From Candidatus Peribacteria bacterium RIFCSPHIGHO2_02_FULL_49_16 (lineage in GTDB: Bacteria; Patescibacteriota; Gracilibacteria; Peribacterales; Peribacteraceae), in NCBI GenBank assembly GCA_001788955.1, contig MFXT01000022.1:1-61787 (forward strand): a stretch of DNA of 61,787 nucleotides. The letters run 5' to 3'. The position numbers were made by a program, and so were the translations under genes. The notes below the pieces were generated by a model that made no database searches, was not told the DNA's origin, and saw nothing but the letters and a program-made list of their open reading frames with translations. This document shows positions 17,408 through 26,746 of the stretch, piece after piece (positions within the stretch are counted from its first letter, which is position 1; every line of letters begins with the position of its first letter).

Positions 17408-18230
17408 TAAAAAACAGTCCTTGATACTGCTCTGCATTTGGACTGCCTGCATGCTTTTTTTAGAAGGATGTCAAATGGGCTTTCCCGAGCATCTTTTTTC
17501 CGAAGGCGATGCAGAGGTGAAAGGAATCCTGCGACGAGCACATCTTTCTGCGGTGCGTCGCGGTACGCATGTTCTGGAGAAGGATGGTTCCACGATTCTC
17601 TATGTCGAAAGTCCAACCGTACGTCTGCAGCCGTATGAAGATCAGGAAGTGTTGCTCATGGGAACAGTGGAACGGAATGTCGATCCGAAGGATCTTTCTG
17701 TTCTCGTTGTGTCTCATGTGGAGGGACGGATTGAACAGGAAAAGCAATGGAATGTATCGGCATTTTCTCTGCGCTTCCATGCGCCATCTTGGTGGGTGCG
17801 GCATGAAGATGCTTCACGTGTTTTTTTCACAGTATCTGGTTCTTTTCTGCCGATTGTCGGCATTGATCGAAGCAGTGATCCCCTACCGGCCAGCGGTGAT
17901 TTTCTTGTTGTCGATGGCATTCCTGCGATACGTCTCTTTTATGAAACGCATGGTGGACAGCAAGTGTTTCTCAAACGGGATTCAGAAACAGTCATTCTGA
18001 CGCTCACGCAGGATGGTGCGGAAGATCCCTCCGTGCGTTCCGGATTTTTACGGATGCTGCGCACAATGAAGTTTATGGAACAGGATTCTGTTGTCGTACA
18101 GAGTTCGGGAAGTTTGCTTCCGTGTGGTGGTCCTCGCGGATTGCTCTGTTTAGAAGATGAGTATTGTGCCTTCCCTTCTTTAAAAGCAGAAACCGGTGTG
18201 TGCGTTCATCACACGACAACTTCTCCATAA
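17388..18230 (+). CDS. lipoprotein with OB-like segment (paralogue of the one at 55273)
   Basis: 280 residues starting with a basic stretch and hydrophobic segment ending in the lipobox LEGC (Cys28), so probably exported and lipid-anchored. A short beta-rich region ([16 protein letters not shown], then [14 protein letters not shown]) resembles the corresponding region of the lipoprotein at 55273. A C-terminal domain begins near [11 protein letters not shown]. The ATG at 17388 is chosen because the hydrophobic segment then has typical signal-peptide length; it overlaps the preceding gene by 20 bp. Function unknown. Confidence 0.7.
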   Translation: MIQRRGSKKQSLILLCIWTACMLFLEGCQMGFPEHLFSEGDAEVKGILRRAHLSAVRRGTHVLEKDGSTILYVESPTVRLQPYEDQEVLLMGTVERNVDPKDLSVLVVSHVEGRIEQEKQWNVSAFSLRFHAPSWWVRHEDASRVFFTVSGSFLPIVGIDRSSDPLPASGDFLVVDGIPAIRLFYETHGGQQVFLKRDSETVILTLTQDGAEDPSVRSGFLRMLRTMKFMEQDSVVVQSSGSLLPCGGPRGLLCLEDEYCAFPSLKAETGVCVHHTTTSP

Positions 18231-18315
18231 GAGCAACAGGTTGTTCCTTGACTGCTTTCTGTTACACTTTCAAAGTGGGTGTACGTTCGTTTACCTATTT
18301 TCTCTTCTTCCTACT

Positions 18316-19386
18316 ATGATGAAAAATGCCACTGTTTCACAATCTTCTACTGATCAACAGAAAGAGAATCGCTCTGATGCGCTCAAGGCAGCGATTGCCC
18401 AGATTGAAAAACAATACGGTGTGGGTTCGATTATTACGATGGGTGATGGACCGGGAACGCGAATCCCCACATTTTCTTCCGGATCCATTTCATTGGATAT
18501 CGCTCTTGGAGGTGGAATTCCCCGTGGACGTATTATCGAAGTGTTTGGCCCGGAAGCCTCGGGCAAGACAACTCTCACGCTCCATGCGATTGCTGAAGCA
18601 CAGCGTCTTGGTGGAAAAGCGGCATTCATCGATGCGGAGCATGCTCTGGATATACATTACGCAAAACGTATTGGTGTAGATATAGATGCGCTTCTTCTAT
18701 CGCAACCGGATACGGGAGAACAGGCTCTGGAGATCGTTGAGGCGCTCGTACGGTCCGGAGGAGTCGATGTCATTGTGATCGATTCCGTTGCCGCCCTCAC
18801 GCCACGAGCGGAGATTGAAGGGATGATGGGAGACAGTCATATGGGGCTTCAGGCGCGACTTATGAGTCAGGCGCTTCGCAAGCTCACGGCTATTGTGAGT
18901 AAAACACACTGCTCGGTGATTTTTATTAATCAGATTCGCATGAAGATTGGCGTGATGTTCGGTAATCCCGAAACCACAACTGGCGGGAATGCACTGAAGT
19001 TCTACTCCTCTATGCGATTGGATGTACGCAGGATCGAGAAAATTCTTGATAAGAATGAGCAGGGCGAGCAAGTCATTGTCGGGAGCCGCACGCGTGTAAA
19101 AGTGGTAAAGAATAAAGTGGCTCCTCCGTTTCGTCAGGCGGAATTTGATATTCTTCATAGCGAAGGTGTGAGTCGTTCCGGCGATATTCTCGATTCAGGT
19201 GTAAAGTACGGCTTTGTGAAGAGGTCCGGGAGTTATTATCAGTATGGAGAGGAAACGATCGGACAAGGACGGGAACAGGCGCGATGTTTTCTTCGTGCGA
19301 ATCCGAAATTCATGAAAGAAATCGAAACGAAGGTGCGCAAAGAAGCAAAGGTGGACTTATCCAACGAAGTTTCGTCCAAAAAATAA
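18316..19386 (+). CDS. recA: recombinase A
   Basis: 356 residues, the strand-exchange ATPase of homologous recombination. Walker [10 protein letters not shown] (78-86), Walker B region [20 protein letters not shown], the L2 region [16 protein letters not shown] and the C-terminal [17 protein letters not shown] are all canonical. The ATG at 18316 gives a normal N-terminus; longer frames upstream are not RecA-like. A candidate promoter TTGTTC...TACACT (18241-18278) would give a leader of about 30 nt. No LexA box was recognised. dnaB follows 37 bp later with its own -10. Confidence 0.98.
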   Translation: MMKNATVSQSSTDQQKENRSDALKAAIAQIEKQYGVGSIITMGDGPGTRIPTFSSGSISLDIALGGGIPRGRIIEVFGPEASGKTTLTLHAIAEAQRLGGKAAFIDAEHALDIHYAKRIGVDIDALLLSQPDTGEQALEIVEALVRSGGVDVIVIDSVAALTPRAEIEGMMGDSHMGLQARLMSQALRKLTAIVSKTHCSVIFINQIRMKIGVMFGNPETTTGGNALKFYSSMRLDVRRIEKILDKNEQGEQVIVGSRTRVKVVKNKVAPPFRQAEFDILHSEGVSRSGDILDSGVKYGFVKRSGSYYQYGEETIGQGREQARCFLRANPKFMKEIETKVRKEAKVDLSNEVSSKK

Positions 19387-19409
19387 ATGTCTCTCATAAG
19401 ATTTGAGGA

Positions 19410-19415
19410 TATGAT
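19410..19415 (+). promoter_or_regulatory. -10 element of dnaB
   Basis: TATGAT ends 8 nt before the dnaB ATG at 19424. No Shine-Dalgarno is present, so the mRNA is probably leaderless. Confidence 0.55.
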
Positions 19416-19423
19416 ATCTGTCT

Positions 19424-20791
19424 ATGGTGACGTCATCGATTCCGGCATTAGATTCTCCCCCCCATTCCCCGGAAGCGGAACGGACGGTTCTTGGGGCTCT
19501 TCTTGTAGATCCGGAAGCGATTATTCGCGTATCCGATTTCCTGCGTCCTGAAGATTTCTACGATCCAAAATATCGTCTGGTCTTTCAGACGATGATGGAT
19601 TTATATCAGAAGCACGAACTCATTGATTTCGTCACGATTGCGGATCAATTAAGTGACCATAAGCAAATTGAAGAGATTGGCGGAAGCGCATTTTTGGCAG
19701 AATTGGCATCTTCAGTGCCCACGGCATCTCATGTCTATCAATATGGACAGATTGTTAAAGAGAAGGCCGTACATCGACGTATTATCGAAGCAGGACGAAC
19801 AATCGTGGGTTTGGGATTCCATCTGGATACACCGGTTATCGAGCTTCTTGATGCAGTGGAGCGCGAAGTTTTTCAGGTGACGAATACGTTTCTAAAAGAG
19901 AAATTCATTCATATTCGCGATATTCTTTCAGAACGCTACGAGCGTTTTGCCGAAATGCATGAAACGGAAGACAAGGAGGCAGTGAAGGGAGTGCCGACAG
20001 GATTTCAGGCATTGGATAGGAAACTTTCCGGACTGCAACCGAGTGATCTTATCATTGTTGCAGCGCGTCCCAGCATGGGAAAGACGAGCTTTGCCTTAAA
20101 TGTTGCCCAAAATGCCGCTGTCCGTTTTGGAAAATCGGTCGGAATATTTTCTTTGGAGATGAGTAAGGAACAATTAGTCGATCGTTTGTTTTCTTCTATG
20201 CTTGGCGTGGATTCGTGGAAGTTGCAACGTGGAAAGCTGGATGATAGTGATTTTCAGAATATGGGTCCGATTATGGATGAACTTGGGAAAGCGAATATTT
20301 TTATTGATGATGCCGTCGCTTCTTCTCTGACAGAACTGCGAACGAAGGCGCGTCGACTTCAGATGGAACATGGTTTGGATCTGATCGTCGTCGACTATAT
20401 ACAACTTTTGACAACGGGAAATGCGAGTTATGCCGGGAACCGCGTGCAGGAAATTTCAGAAATTTCCCGTTCGTTAAAGCAAATTGCCCGTGAACTTCAT
20501 ATACCTGTCATGGCATTGTCGCAGCTTTCACGGGCTGTGGAAAGTCGACCGGGAAACATCCCGGCGCTTTCTGATCTGCGTGATTCCGGTTCGATTGAGC
20601 AGGATGCGGATGTGGTTCTGATGATGTATCGCGAGGATTATTATGACGAGGATAGCGATCGTCCCGGCATGACAGATCTCTACATTCGTAAACACAGAAA
20701 CGGCCCCACGGGTCGTACGGAACTTCTCTTCAAAAAAGAACAGATGCGTTTTTACGACGTCGATACGATCCATAGTTTGGACGAGATGTAA
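19424..20791 (+). CDS. dnaB: replicative DNA helicase DnaB
   Basis: 455 residues. The N-terminal DnaB domain (PHSPEAERTVLGALLVDPEAI) and linker are followed by the RecA-like helicase core with Walker A ARPSMGKTS (214-222), DLIVVDYIQLL (Walker B), and the ALSQLSRAVESRPGNIPALSDLRDSGSIEQDAD block. It is the hexameric 5'-3' helicase at the replication fork. No intein interrupts the Walker A region. It sits between recA and mraY on the same strand. Confidence 0.97.
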   Translation: MVTSSIPALDSPPHSPEAERTVLGALLVDPEAIIRVSDFLRPEDFYDPKYRLVFQTMMDLYQKHELIDFVTIADQLSDHKQIEEIGGSAFLAELASSVPTASHVYQYGQIVKEKAVHRRIIEAGRTIVGLGFHLDTPVIELLDAVEREVFQVTNTFLKEKFIHIRDILSERYERFAEMHETEDKEAVKGVPTGFQALDRKLSGLQPSDLIIVAARPSMGKTSFALNVAQNAAVRFGKSVGIFSLEMSKEQLVDRLFSSMLGVDSWKLQRGKLDDSDFQNMGPIMDELGKANIFIDDAVASSLTELRTKARRLQMEHGLDLIVVDYIQLLTTGNASYAGNRVQEISEISRSLKQIARELHIPVMALSQLSRAVESRPGNIPALSDLRDSGSIEQDADVVLMMYREDYYDEDSDRPGMTDLYIRKHRNGPTGRTELLFKKEQMRFYDVDTIHSLDEM

Positions 20792-20809
20792 TATATGATC
20801 TTCCTCATG

Positions 20810-20815
20810 TACTCT
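20810..20815 (+). promoter_or_regulatory. -10 element of mraY
   Basis: TACTCT ends 8 nt before the mraY ATG at 20824, with only T/C-rich sequence and no Shine-Dalgarno between them. Confidence 0.5.
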
Positions 20816-20823
20816 TTTTTCGC

Positions 20824-21873
20824 ATGATTTTACCTCGTCCCGATATTCCCTTACTTTCTGTTCTTGGCTACATGCTTTTCGCATTCCTTTTAGGATTGCT
20901 TGTTACACCGTGGTTTGTAGCGTTTCTGCGCAGAAATCGACTTGGAAAACAACTACGGGTGGAAACGGTGGATGGCCGTGAGCCGAGTATTTTTCGTAAA
21001 TATCATAAAGATAAATTCGGTACGCCGACGATGGGAGGCATGCTCATCTGGAGTGCAATTCTTTTGACCGTTCTTTTTTCACGAGGACTCTCCTTCATGG
21101 GTATTGTCGAGCACTCGCTTCTGCAGAGGGGTGAAGTGTATCTCCCGCTCTTTACGCTCGTCTCGATGGCGGTTTTGGGTGGGATCGATGATTATCTCAA
21201 TATATTGGGTATAGGGAAAAAGAAGGGATTGGATGTGCTTCCAAAACTGTCCTTTTTATTCCTTATTAGTATTCTTGGTGCTCTCTGGTTTCACACAAAA
21301 CTTGGCTACGATCAGATCCATATTCCTTTTTATGGAAATTTTATAGTCGGAGGGTGGTATGTGCCGATTTTTATGTTTGTCCTTATTGGAACGGCGAACG
21401 CGGTGAATGTCACGGATGGGCTCGATGGCCTTGCCGGCGGTCTTCTTGTAATTGCTTTTGGATCTTTTAGCGTTCTTGCTTACATTCACGGATTTTCCGT
21501 TCTTGCGGCATTCTGTGCCGTGTGTGTTGGTGCGATTGTGGCTTTCCTTTGGAATAATGTGCCACCGGCGCTTTTTTTTATGGGAGATACCGGTTCGCTC
21601 GCCCTCGGAGGAACGTTGGCGGTGATTGCGCTTATGATCGATAGTGTGCTTATTCTTCCTCTTATCGGATTTGTTTTCGTAATCGAGATGCTCTCGGTCA
21701 TTGTTCAGCTCACGAGTAAGAAATTCCGTGGCGGCAAAAAAGTCTTCAAAGCTGCCCCTATTCATCATCACTTTGAGGCTCTCGACTGGGGCGAATCCAA
21801 AGTCACCATGCGCCTCTGGATCATCGGCGGCTTCTGCTCTCTTCTTGGCGTGATTATCGGGGCTGTTGGATAA
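20824..21873 (+). CDS. mraY: phospho-N-acetylmuramoyl-pentapeptide-transferase
   Basis: A 349-residue multi-spanning protein that makes lipid I from UDP-MurNAc-pentapeptide. Family motifs are HKDKFGTPTMGGMLIW, the GGIDDYLNI aspartates, NAVNVTDGLDGLAGG, VPPALFFMGDTGSLALGG and the His motif KAAPIHHHFEALDWGESKV. It is separated from other dcw genes: rsmH is at 47.9 kb on the opposite strand. GapB-like gap begins 29 bp later. Confidence 0.97.
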   Translation: MILPRPDIPLLSVLGYMLFAFLLGLLVTPWFVAFLRRNRLGKQLRVETVDGREPSIFRKYHKDKFGTPTMGGMLIWSAILLTVLFSRGLSFMGIVEHSLLQRGEVYLPLFTLVSMAVLGGIDDYLNILGIGKKKGLDVLPKLSFLFLISILGALWFHTKLGYDQIHIPFYGNFIVGGWYVPIFMFVLIGTANAVNVTDGLDGLAGGLLVIAFGSFSVLAYIHGFSVLAAFCAVCVGAIVAFLWNNVPPALFFMGDTGSLALGGTLAVIALMIDSVLILPLIGFVFVIEMLSVIVQLTSKKFRGGKKVFKAAPIHHHFEALDWGESKVTMRLWIIGGFCSLLGVIIGAVG

Positions 21874-21889
21874 TCAATCCTCTTTCCTT

Positions 21890-21895
21890 TACACT
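21890..21895 (+). promoter_or_regulatory. -10 element of gap
   Basis: TACACT ends 7 nt before the GTG start codon of gap at 21903; no ribosome-binding site is visible. This spacing supports the GTG as the true start. Confidence 0.55.
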
Positions 21896-21902
21896 ACCTC
21901 TC

Positions 21903-22973
21903 GTGATCCGGATTGCAATTAATGGGTATGGCCGTATCGGGCGCAATGTCCATCGGCAGCTTATACAACATTTCAGAAAAGAAGTGGAAGTGGTGGCGGT
22001 GAATGCATCGTCTGATGCGACGATGCGTGCGTATCTTTTGAAGTATGATTCTCTTCACGGTCGTTTTCCTTTTGACGTAGAAGTGCAAGGAAATGATTTT
22101 ATCGTTGGTGGTTCTTTGGTACGGGTCGTGTGTGAGCCGGATCCGGGAAAGTGCCCCTGGAAAGAACTCCATATCGATATTGTCGTCGAATCGACGGGAA
22201 AATTCATACATGCAGAGGCAGTGCGACCACATCTGACTGCCGGAGCAAAGCGCGTGATTGTGACGGCTCCAATGAAAGATGATACGCCGATGGTTGTTCT
22301 TGGTGTGAATGATGAGGTTGTGGATGCAGATCATCTGATTCTTTCGAACGCCTCCTGTACGACAAATTGCATTGCACCGGTAATTAAAGTGCTTGATACC
22401 GCATTCGGAATTGAGCACCTTTTGGTCAATTCTGTTCATGCATATACGGCAACCCAGAACCTTCTTGACAATAAATCACAAGAAGGAGGCGAGCTGCGAC
22501 GAGCCCGGGCTGCGACACTTTCCATGATCCCGACAAAAACCGGAGCCGTGAAAGCATGTGCAAATATTTTTCCGCATCTAAAAGGTAAAATCGATGGCAT
22601 GGCATTTCGTGTTCCTGTGCCAACAGTGAGTTGCGCGTATATGGCATTTGCCTTTAAAAAGGCTGTGACGGCAGATGGTATTCACGCAGTCCTTCGGGAA
22701 GCGACAAGCGATGAATATATGGGTGGGATACTGTCACTCTGCGATGATCAATGTGTTTCGATTGATTTTCAGACTGATCCACATTCCTCCATTGTGGATA
22801 TGCCATCCACAAAAGTTGTGGGTGATCATGCGGCGCAAATACTTGCGTGGTATGATAACGAATGGGGATATGCGATGCGGGTGACCGAACTTGTGATGCG
22901 GATTGGCAATTTTCTGAATTCATCCGACGAATCAGACTCTCTTCCAAAAGTAAAAGCGCATGTTGCTTCGTGA
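21903..22973 (+). CDS. gap: glyceraldehyde-3-phosphate dehydrogenase, probably GapB-like (NADP)
   Basis: 356 residues, full length, with INGYGRIGR for dinucleotide binding, SNASCTTNC (catalytic C152) and the SVHAYTATQ histidine. In NAD-specific GapA enzymes an Asp follows the Asn of 'VAIND'; here the sequence is VAVNAS (A35, S36), as I recall for Bacillus GapB, which prefers NADP and works in gluconeogenesis. The loop DNKSQEGGELRRARAA is longer than usual. It overlaps fbp by 14 bp, which supports a gluconeogenic or anabolic role. The cofactor choice is inferred. Confidence 0.93.
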   Translation: MIRIAINGYGRIGRNVHRQLIQHFRKEVEVVAVNASSDATMRAYLLKYDSLHGRFPFDVEVQGNDFIVGGSLVRVVCEPDPGKCPWKELHIDIVVESTGKFIHAEAVRPHLTAGAKRVIVTAPMKDDTPMVVLGVNDEVVDADHLILSNASCTTNCIAPVIKVLDTAFGIEHLLVNSVHAYTATQNLLDNKSQEGGELRRARAATLSMIPTKTGAVKACANIFPHLKGKIDGMAFRVPVPTVSCAYMAFAFKKAVTADGIHAVLREATSDEYMGGILSLCDDQCVSIDFQTDPHSSIVDMPSTKVVGDHAAQILAWYDNEWGYAMRVTELVMRIGNFLNSSDESDSLPKVKAHVAS

Positions 22974-23868
22974 TCACCTTCATTGCTCTGACATTCCTGA
23001 TGACCTGCAACAGGTCATTCTTTGTTTGTCGCGCATTGGACAGGCCATTCATACGGAATTTCAGACACTGGAAACCGGGCAAGCCGGTTCCACTAATCAG
23101 TTTGGTGAAGAGCAGCTCAAACTGGATGTATTGAGTGATTCTCTGATTCAGGATCATTTGAAGAAGAGCGGTGTCGCTCTTCAGTGCGCGTCCGAAGAGC
23201 AGGATGATTTTGTAGAGCTTTCTTCCGACGCTCTCTATACCGTTACGTACGATCCTCTCGACGGATCATCACTCGTCGATGCCAATTTTGCCATTGGTTC
23301 CATCTTTGGTATCTACAAGGGAAAAGATGTGCTTGGAAAAACGCCACGCGAGCAAGTTGGCGCTGCATATGTTCTCTATGGTCCACGAACGATTCTTGTC
23401 TATTCCGTCGGAAAAAGAGTCCATGAGTTCGCCATTGATGATAACGGTGAAAGCACGATGCTATCGGAGAATCTGCATATCACGGATGAAGCAAAAAATT
23501 ATAGCCCGGGGAATTTACGTGCGATATCGGATAATGCGGCATATGCCGCGGTAGTACAGGATTGGCTGAAGCGAACGCTGACACTTCGCTATTCCGGTTG
23601 TATGGTGGCGGATGTGCATCATATCCTCAAGAAGGGTCAGGGTATTTTTACAAATATCGGTGGTAACAAGTATCCGCATGGAAAACTGCGTCTTCTTTAT
23701 GAATGTGGACCATTTGCGTATCTCATTGAGGAAGCTGGCGGAAAAACATCAGATGGGACGCGATCAATCCTCGATATTCCGATCGAAGCCATTGATCAAA
23801 GGACACCTATCATTGCGGGTTCATCCGAAGAAGTGAAGCACGTATGTGAGATGTTGAAAATCGATTAA
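22960..23868 (+). CDS. fbp: fructose-1,6-bisphosphatase class I
   Basis: 302 residues. The metal-binding D98-PLDGSS motif with the preceding SSDALYTVTYDPL, the GASCVN-equivalent AIGSIFGIYKG, the sugar-phosphate part YPHGKLRLLYECGPFAYLIEEAGG and the tail are those of class I FBPase, which removes the 1-phosphate from fructose-1,6-bisphosphate in gluconeogenesis. The ATG lies inside gap (14-bp overlap). The 3' end overlaps the convergent small gene by 4 bp through shared stop codons. Confidence 0.95.
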   Translation: MLLRDHLHCSDIPDDLQQVILCLSRIGQAIHTEFQTLETGQAGSTNQFGEEQLKLDVLSDSLIQDHLKKSGVALQCASEEQDDFVELSSDALYTVTYDPLDGSSLVDANFAIGSIFGIYKGKDVLGKTPREQVGAAYVLYGPRTILVYSVGKRVHEFAIDDNGESTMLSENLHITDEAKNYSPGNLRAISDNAAYAAVVQDWLKRTLTLRYSGCMVADVHHILKKGQGIFTNIGGNKYPHGKLRLLYECGPFAYLIEEAGGKTSDGTRSILDIPIEAIDQRTPIIAGSSEEVKHVCEMLKID

Positions 23869-24158
23869 TCCCAGTACGGTTCTTGTAGCGCTTTCGCCAT
23901 CGCATCGTCGAAGGGCATGGGAGGACGAGGAGCGATGGTCCCGCTGATTTTCCAGATACGTTTTGCAGCTTTTACCGTGCAGATAGGAAAGAATTTTCTC
24001 CTTCGTACGCGCGTTTCCTCTCCTGTTTCTTTTTTGGGGATGGGAAAAGATTTCAATTTTCCATTGCGGCCCCATTCTATGGGGCCGACGATTGTTTTTT
24101 GTTCTGGATCGACGTAGACGAGTTCGTGATCCGGCAAATTGTTCTCCTTTTCGGTCAT
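23865..24158 (-). CDS. hypothetical protein, 97 aa
   Basis: A soluble, charged protein with a basic middle (ETRVRRRKFFP) and a Pro-rich end; no family recognised. Its ATG overlaps the stop of the upstream membrane-protein gene (ATGA, 4 bp), so the two are translationally coupled. Its stop codon overlaps that of fbp on the other strand. Confidence 0.65.
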   Translation of the reverse strand: MTEKENNLPDHELVYVDPEQKTIVGPIEWGRNGKLKSFPIPKKETGEETRVRRRKFFPICTVKAAKRIWKISGTIAPRPPMPFDDAMAKALQEPYWD

Positions 24159-24784
24159 AGATGTTGAGAAAATGAATGAATTCTATGCTCTTCGACAGGT
24201 GGAGGTGGCGGCGGCGGGAGAGCGGAGACGTCGTACTTTCGTGGATTATCGATTTTTTTGCCATCTTGTACAGGTTCTTTTGGTAAAGGTATTGTCCATG
24301 CTGGTTGCTCTTTCCATTTACAAAATGATTCAAATGTTACAAAAAGACTCCCGAATAAGGCAACATAAATACCGAAACGCACGTCAAGTCTGGAGAATTC
24401 GAAAGTGAATTTTGTGAGGATGGAGAGGGCGGCAAGAAGGAGAATACTTGACTGGAGAGCACAAAGGAGGCGTATAAGGTCTTTTTTTTGCAGGCGCCAG
24501 GCGCCATTTTTTATGAGTGGCACAGCGGTGATACTGAAAATAAAGGTGTTGAGTACAAACACGCTCCAGCCGATAGAAGAGGTGTAAAAATGCAATCCGG
24601 AGTAGCGAATAGATTCTCCCCCAAGCCACTGTCCGGATATCCATGGGAGAAAAATTCCGATGATACTGACAAGAGCAGCAGAGTTGAGCATGCGCTCTCC
24701 AATATCCAGATTTCGGATATTTCGCAGAAAAGACATATTCATAGTATGTTCATGTAGCATAGAGGAAAATTGATCATTGAACAT
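24155..24784 (-). CDS. four-helix membrane protein, hypothetical
   Basis: 209 residues with about four predicted membrane segments (AALVSIIGIFLPWIS, WSVFVLNTFIFSITAVPL, LLCALQSSILLLAALSIL, RFGIYVALFGSLFVTF) and a cytosolic tail containing eight consecutive prolines before EEHRIHS. The start could also be an internal ATG at 24763 or 24742. The ATG at 24784 stands 13 bp from the divergent glycosyltransferase start. Function unknown. Confidence 0.65.
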   Translation of the reverse strand: MFNDQFSSMLHEHTMNMSFLRNIRNLDIGERMLNSAALVSIIGIFLPWISGQWLGGESIRYSGLHFYTSSIGWSVFVLNTFIFSITAVPLIKNGAWRLQKKDLIRLLCALQSSILLLAALSILTKFTFEFSRLDVRFGIYVALFGSLFVTFESFCKWKEQPAWTIPLPKEPVQDGKKIDNPRKYDVSALPPPPPPPVEEHRIHSFSQHL

Positions 24785-24797
24785 TGATAATTGTCAT

Positions 24798-25862
24798 ATG
24801 AATTCACTCATTATAGATGTGCGTGAGGCAGGTGTTTCCTCCCCAACCGGGAAGGGGCTTTGGACGTATCATTGCATTTCGGAACTTATCAAAAAGGAAA
24901 TTCCTCTTCTTTTGCTTACAGATCGACCGCTTGCACGAGAGTGGAATACTGCTGCCCATGTTCGCATCCGGCAATTTTCCCGTGGCATTCTGTGGCACGT
25001 CGCTGTTTGGTTTTTTCTCTGCAGGCAGAAACCGGGAACGAAATATATCAGTCCGACGAGTTTCATTGTTCCGGCATTCTTGCCGTGCCGTATTCGCTGC
25101 TTTCCCGTTGTGCATGATCTCATTGCATTTCACGATGAGCCGCATAATAGGAAAGCAACATTCATCGAACGGCTCCTCCTTTCTCGATGTCTGAAAAGAG
25201 CAGCGTTTGTTTTTACAATAAGTGAATCAACGAAGAAGGACTTGATAAAACGATTTCCGTGGATGGATGGAGAAAAGATTTCTATGGTAGGGGCAGGACC
25301 GACAATGATGAAATCAGAAATCAGAAGACAGAGATCAGAAATAAAAAGGAAACACATTCTTTGTATTGGCACACTGTGTCCACGCAAAAATCAATTGCGA
25401 TTGATTGAGGCATTTTCAAAGATTGATACGGATGCACAACTTATTCTTATCGGGTCCCGCGGTTGGCATGATGCGGATATTATTCGGAAAGTGAAAGAGA
25501 CCCCTCGTGTGTGCTGGTTGGGATACGTTTCCGACGAACAATTGCAAGAATTTTTGGAGACGAGTACGTTATTCGCATTTCCCTCTCTGTATGAAGGATT
25601 CGGTTTTCCGGTACTGGATGCGATGATTCTTGGCATTCCCGTACTGACATCAAGACGCGGGAGTCTTGAAGAAGTGGCGGGTGATGCTGCGGTCTTTGTA
25701 GATCCGGAGGATGTGTTTTCGATTGGTGATGGGCTGAAAAAACTGCTTTCTGATGAGAGTCTGCGACGGGAATTGCAGGAAAAAGGTCTGCAGCGTGCTA
25801 AGAGCTTCTCTTGGAAGCATGTGATTGAGAAAATTCTCGACTGTATTACACTCCCTTCATGA
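24798..25862 (+). CDS. GT4-type glycosyltransferase
   Basis: 354 residues with the GT-B fold of family GT4. The N-terminal half begins SLIIDVREAG; the C-terminal half has CIGTLCPRKNQLRLIEAF, LIGSRGWHD and the donor-binding EGFGFPVLDAMILGIPVLTSRRGSLEEVAG with its two Glu. Such enzymes transfer a sugar from a nucleotide sugar onto a surface glycan. Between the two halves is a peptide KSEIRRQRSEIKRK encoded by a heptanucleotide repeat (25311-25345). The ATG at 24798 is preferred: GATAAT lies just upstream. The stop overlaps the nadK start (ATGA). Confidence 0.88.
   Translation: MNSLIIDVREAGVSSPTGKGLWTYHCISELIKKEIPLLLLTDRPLAREWNTAAHVRIRQFSRGILWHVAVWFFLCRQKPGTKYISPTSFIVPAFLPCRIRCFPVVHDLIAFHDEPHNRKATFIERLLLSRCLKRAAFVFTISESTKKDLIKRFPWMDGEKISMVGAGPTMMKSEIRRQRSEIKRKHILCIGTLCPRKNQLRLIEAFSKIDTDAQLILIGSRGWHDADIIRKVKETPRVCWLGYVSDEQLQEFLETSTLFAFPSLYEGFGFPVLDAMILGIPVLTSRRGSLEEVAGDAAVFVDPEDVFSIGDGLKKLLSDESLRRELQEKGLQRAKSFSWKHVIEKILDCITLPS
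25311..25345. repeat. heptanucleotide tandem repeat (AAATCAG family) inside a glycosyltransferase gene
   Basis: Units AAATCAG, AAATCAG, AAGACAG, AGATCAG and AAATAAA follow one another in the interdomain linker. The reading frame stays open; three units encode seven residues. The same family occurs as four exact units in tkt (54492-54519). Confidence 0.85.
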
Positions 25863-26746
25863 TGAATTATTCACGCGTGGGCCTGACGGTCAAATCAGAT
25901 TTCAATGAGAAGGACAGTGCCGTTTCGGATGTCATGGAAGTGCTCTGCGATTTGGATGTTGATGTTCAGGTAGATGCAGAGCGCATCGGTGAACTTTTCT
26001 GTACGCGCAGATTCGCATCATCAATTGATTATGGCAATATAGATCTTCTTATCGTCATTGGGGGTGATGGAACAATTTTGCGTGCCGTGCGGGATCTCAA
26101 GAACTTTTCTGTGCCAATTGTGAGTATCGACAGAGGTTCTGTGGGTTTTTTGACAGAGATTCATGTAGATGATGTAAAGAAGTCTCTTGCGAAGCTTCTT
26201 CATGGCGATGGCGTTTTCGATGAACGAACATTGCTTCATACCGAAGTGCATCGTGGTTCAGAAATACTCTTCAAAGGATATGTGCTTAACGACGCCGTTA
26301 TTGCTCAAGGCGCCATTGCGCGACTCGTCGATCTTTCTGCGCGCGTGAATGGGGAGGATCTCACAGTATTTCATGCTGACGGTATTATTCTTTCCACACC
26401 GACAGGATCAACGGCATATTCGCTTGCTGCAGGAGGTCCGATTGTGCATCCGCAGCTCGATGCGATGATTCTCACACCACTGAATCCGCATAGTTTCAGT
26501 CAGAAACCGATCGTTATTCCCGGGGATCAGAAAGTCGAAATCGAAGTTCTTCCCCGTCCGAATCGTTTTTTTGATACGCAATTGAGCTTAACGCTCGATG
26601 GACAGGTATATTTTGAACTGCAATATCAGGATCGTGTGACGGCATTCATGAATGGCACAACGATTAAATTCCTGCGCCACAAAAAAGATACATTTTTCCC
26701 GACGCTTCGTTCCAAGCTCAAATGGGGCGAGAGACTGGAGAATTAG
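25859..26746 (+). CDS. nadK: NAD kinase
   Basis: 295 residues of the ATP/polyphosphate NAD kinase family, which makes NADP. The GGDGT motif (IVIGGDGTILRAVRDL), GSVGFLTEI, LNDAVIAQG and the DGIILSTPTGSTAYSLAAGGPIVHP block are all present. The start overlaps the glycosyltransferase stop by 4 bp. The stop overlaps that of a convergent gene by 4 bp. A supply of NADP would fit the GapB-like dehydrogenase and 6-phosphogluconate dehydrogenase in the same segment. Confidence 0.96.
   Translation: MMNYSRVGLTVKSDFNEKDSAVSDVMEVLCDLDVDVQVDAERIGELFCTRRFASSIDYGNIDLLIVIGGDGTILRAVRDLKNFSVPIVSIDRGSVGFLTEIHVDDVKKSLAKLLHGDGVFDERTLLHTEVHRGSEILFKGYVLNDAVIAQGAIARLVDLSARVNGEDLTVFHADGIILSTPTGSTAYSLAAGGPIVHPQLDAMILTPLNPHSFSQKPIVIPGDQKVEIEVLPRPNRFFDTQLSLTLDGQVYFELQYQDRVTAFMNGTTIKFLRHKKDTFFPTLRSKLKWGERLEN

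Noticed and set aside
18231-18315. SOS/LexA box upstream of recA
   Set aside because: GTACGTTCG resembles part of a Gram-positive SOS box but lacks the second half-site, and no other LexA element was seen.
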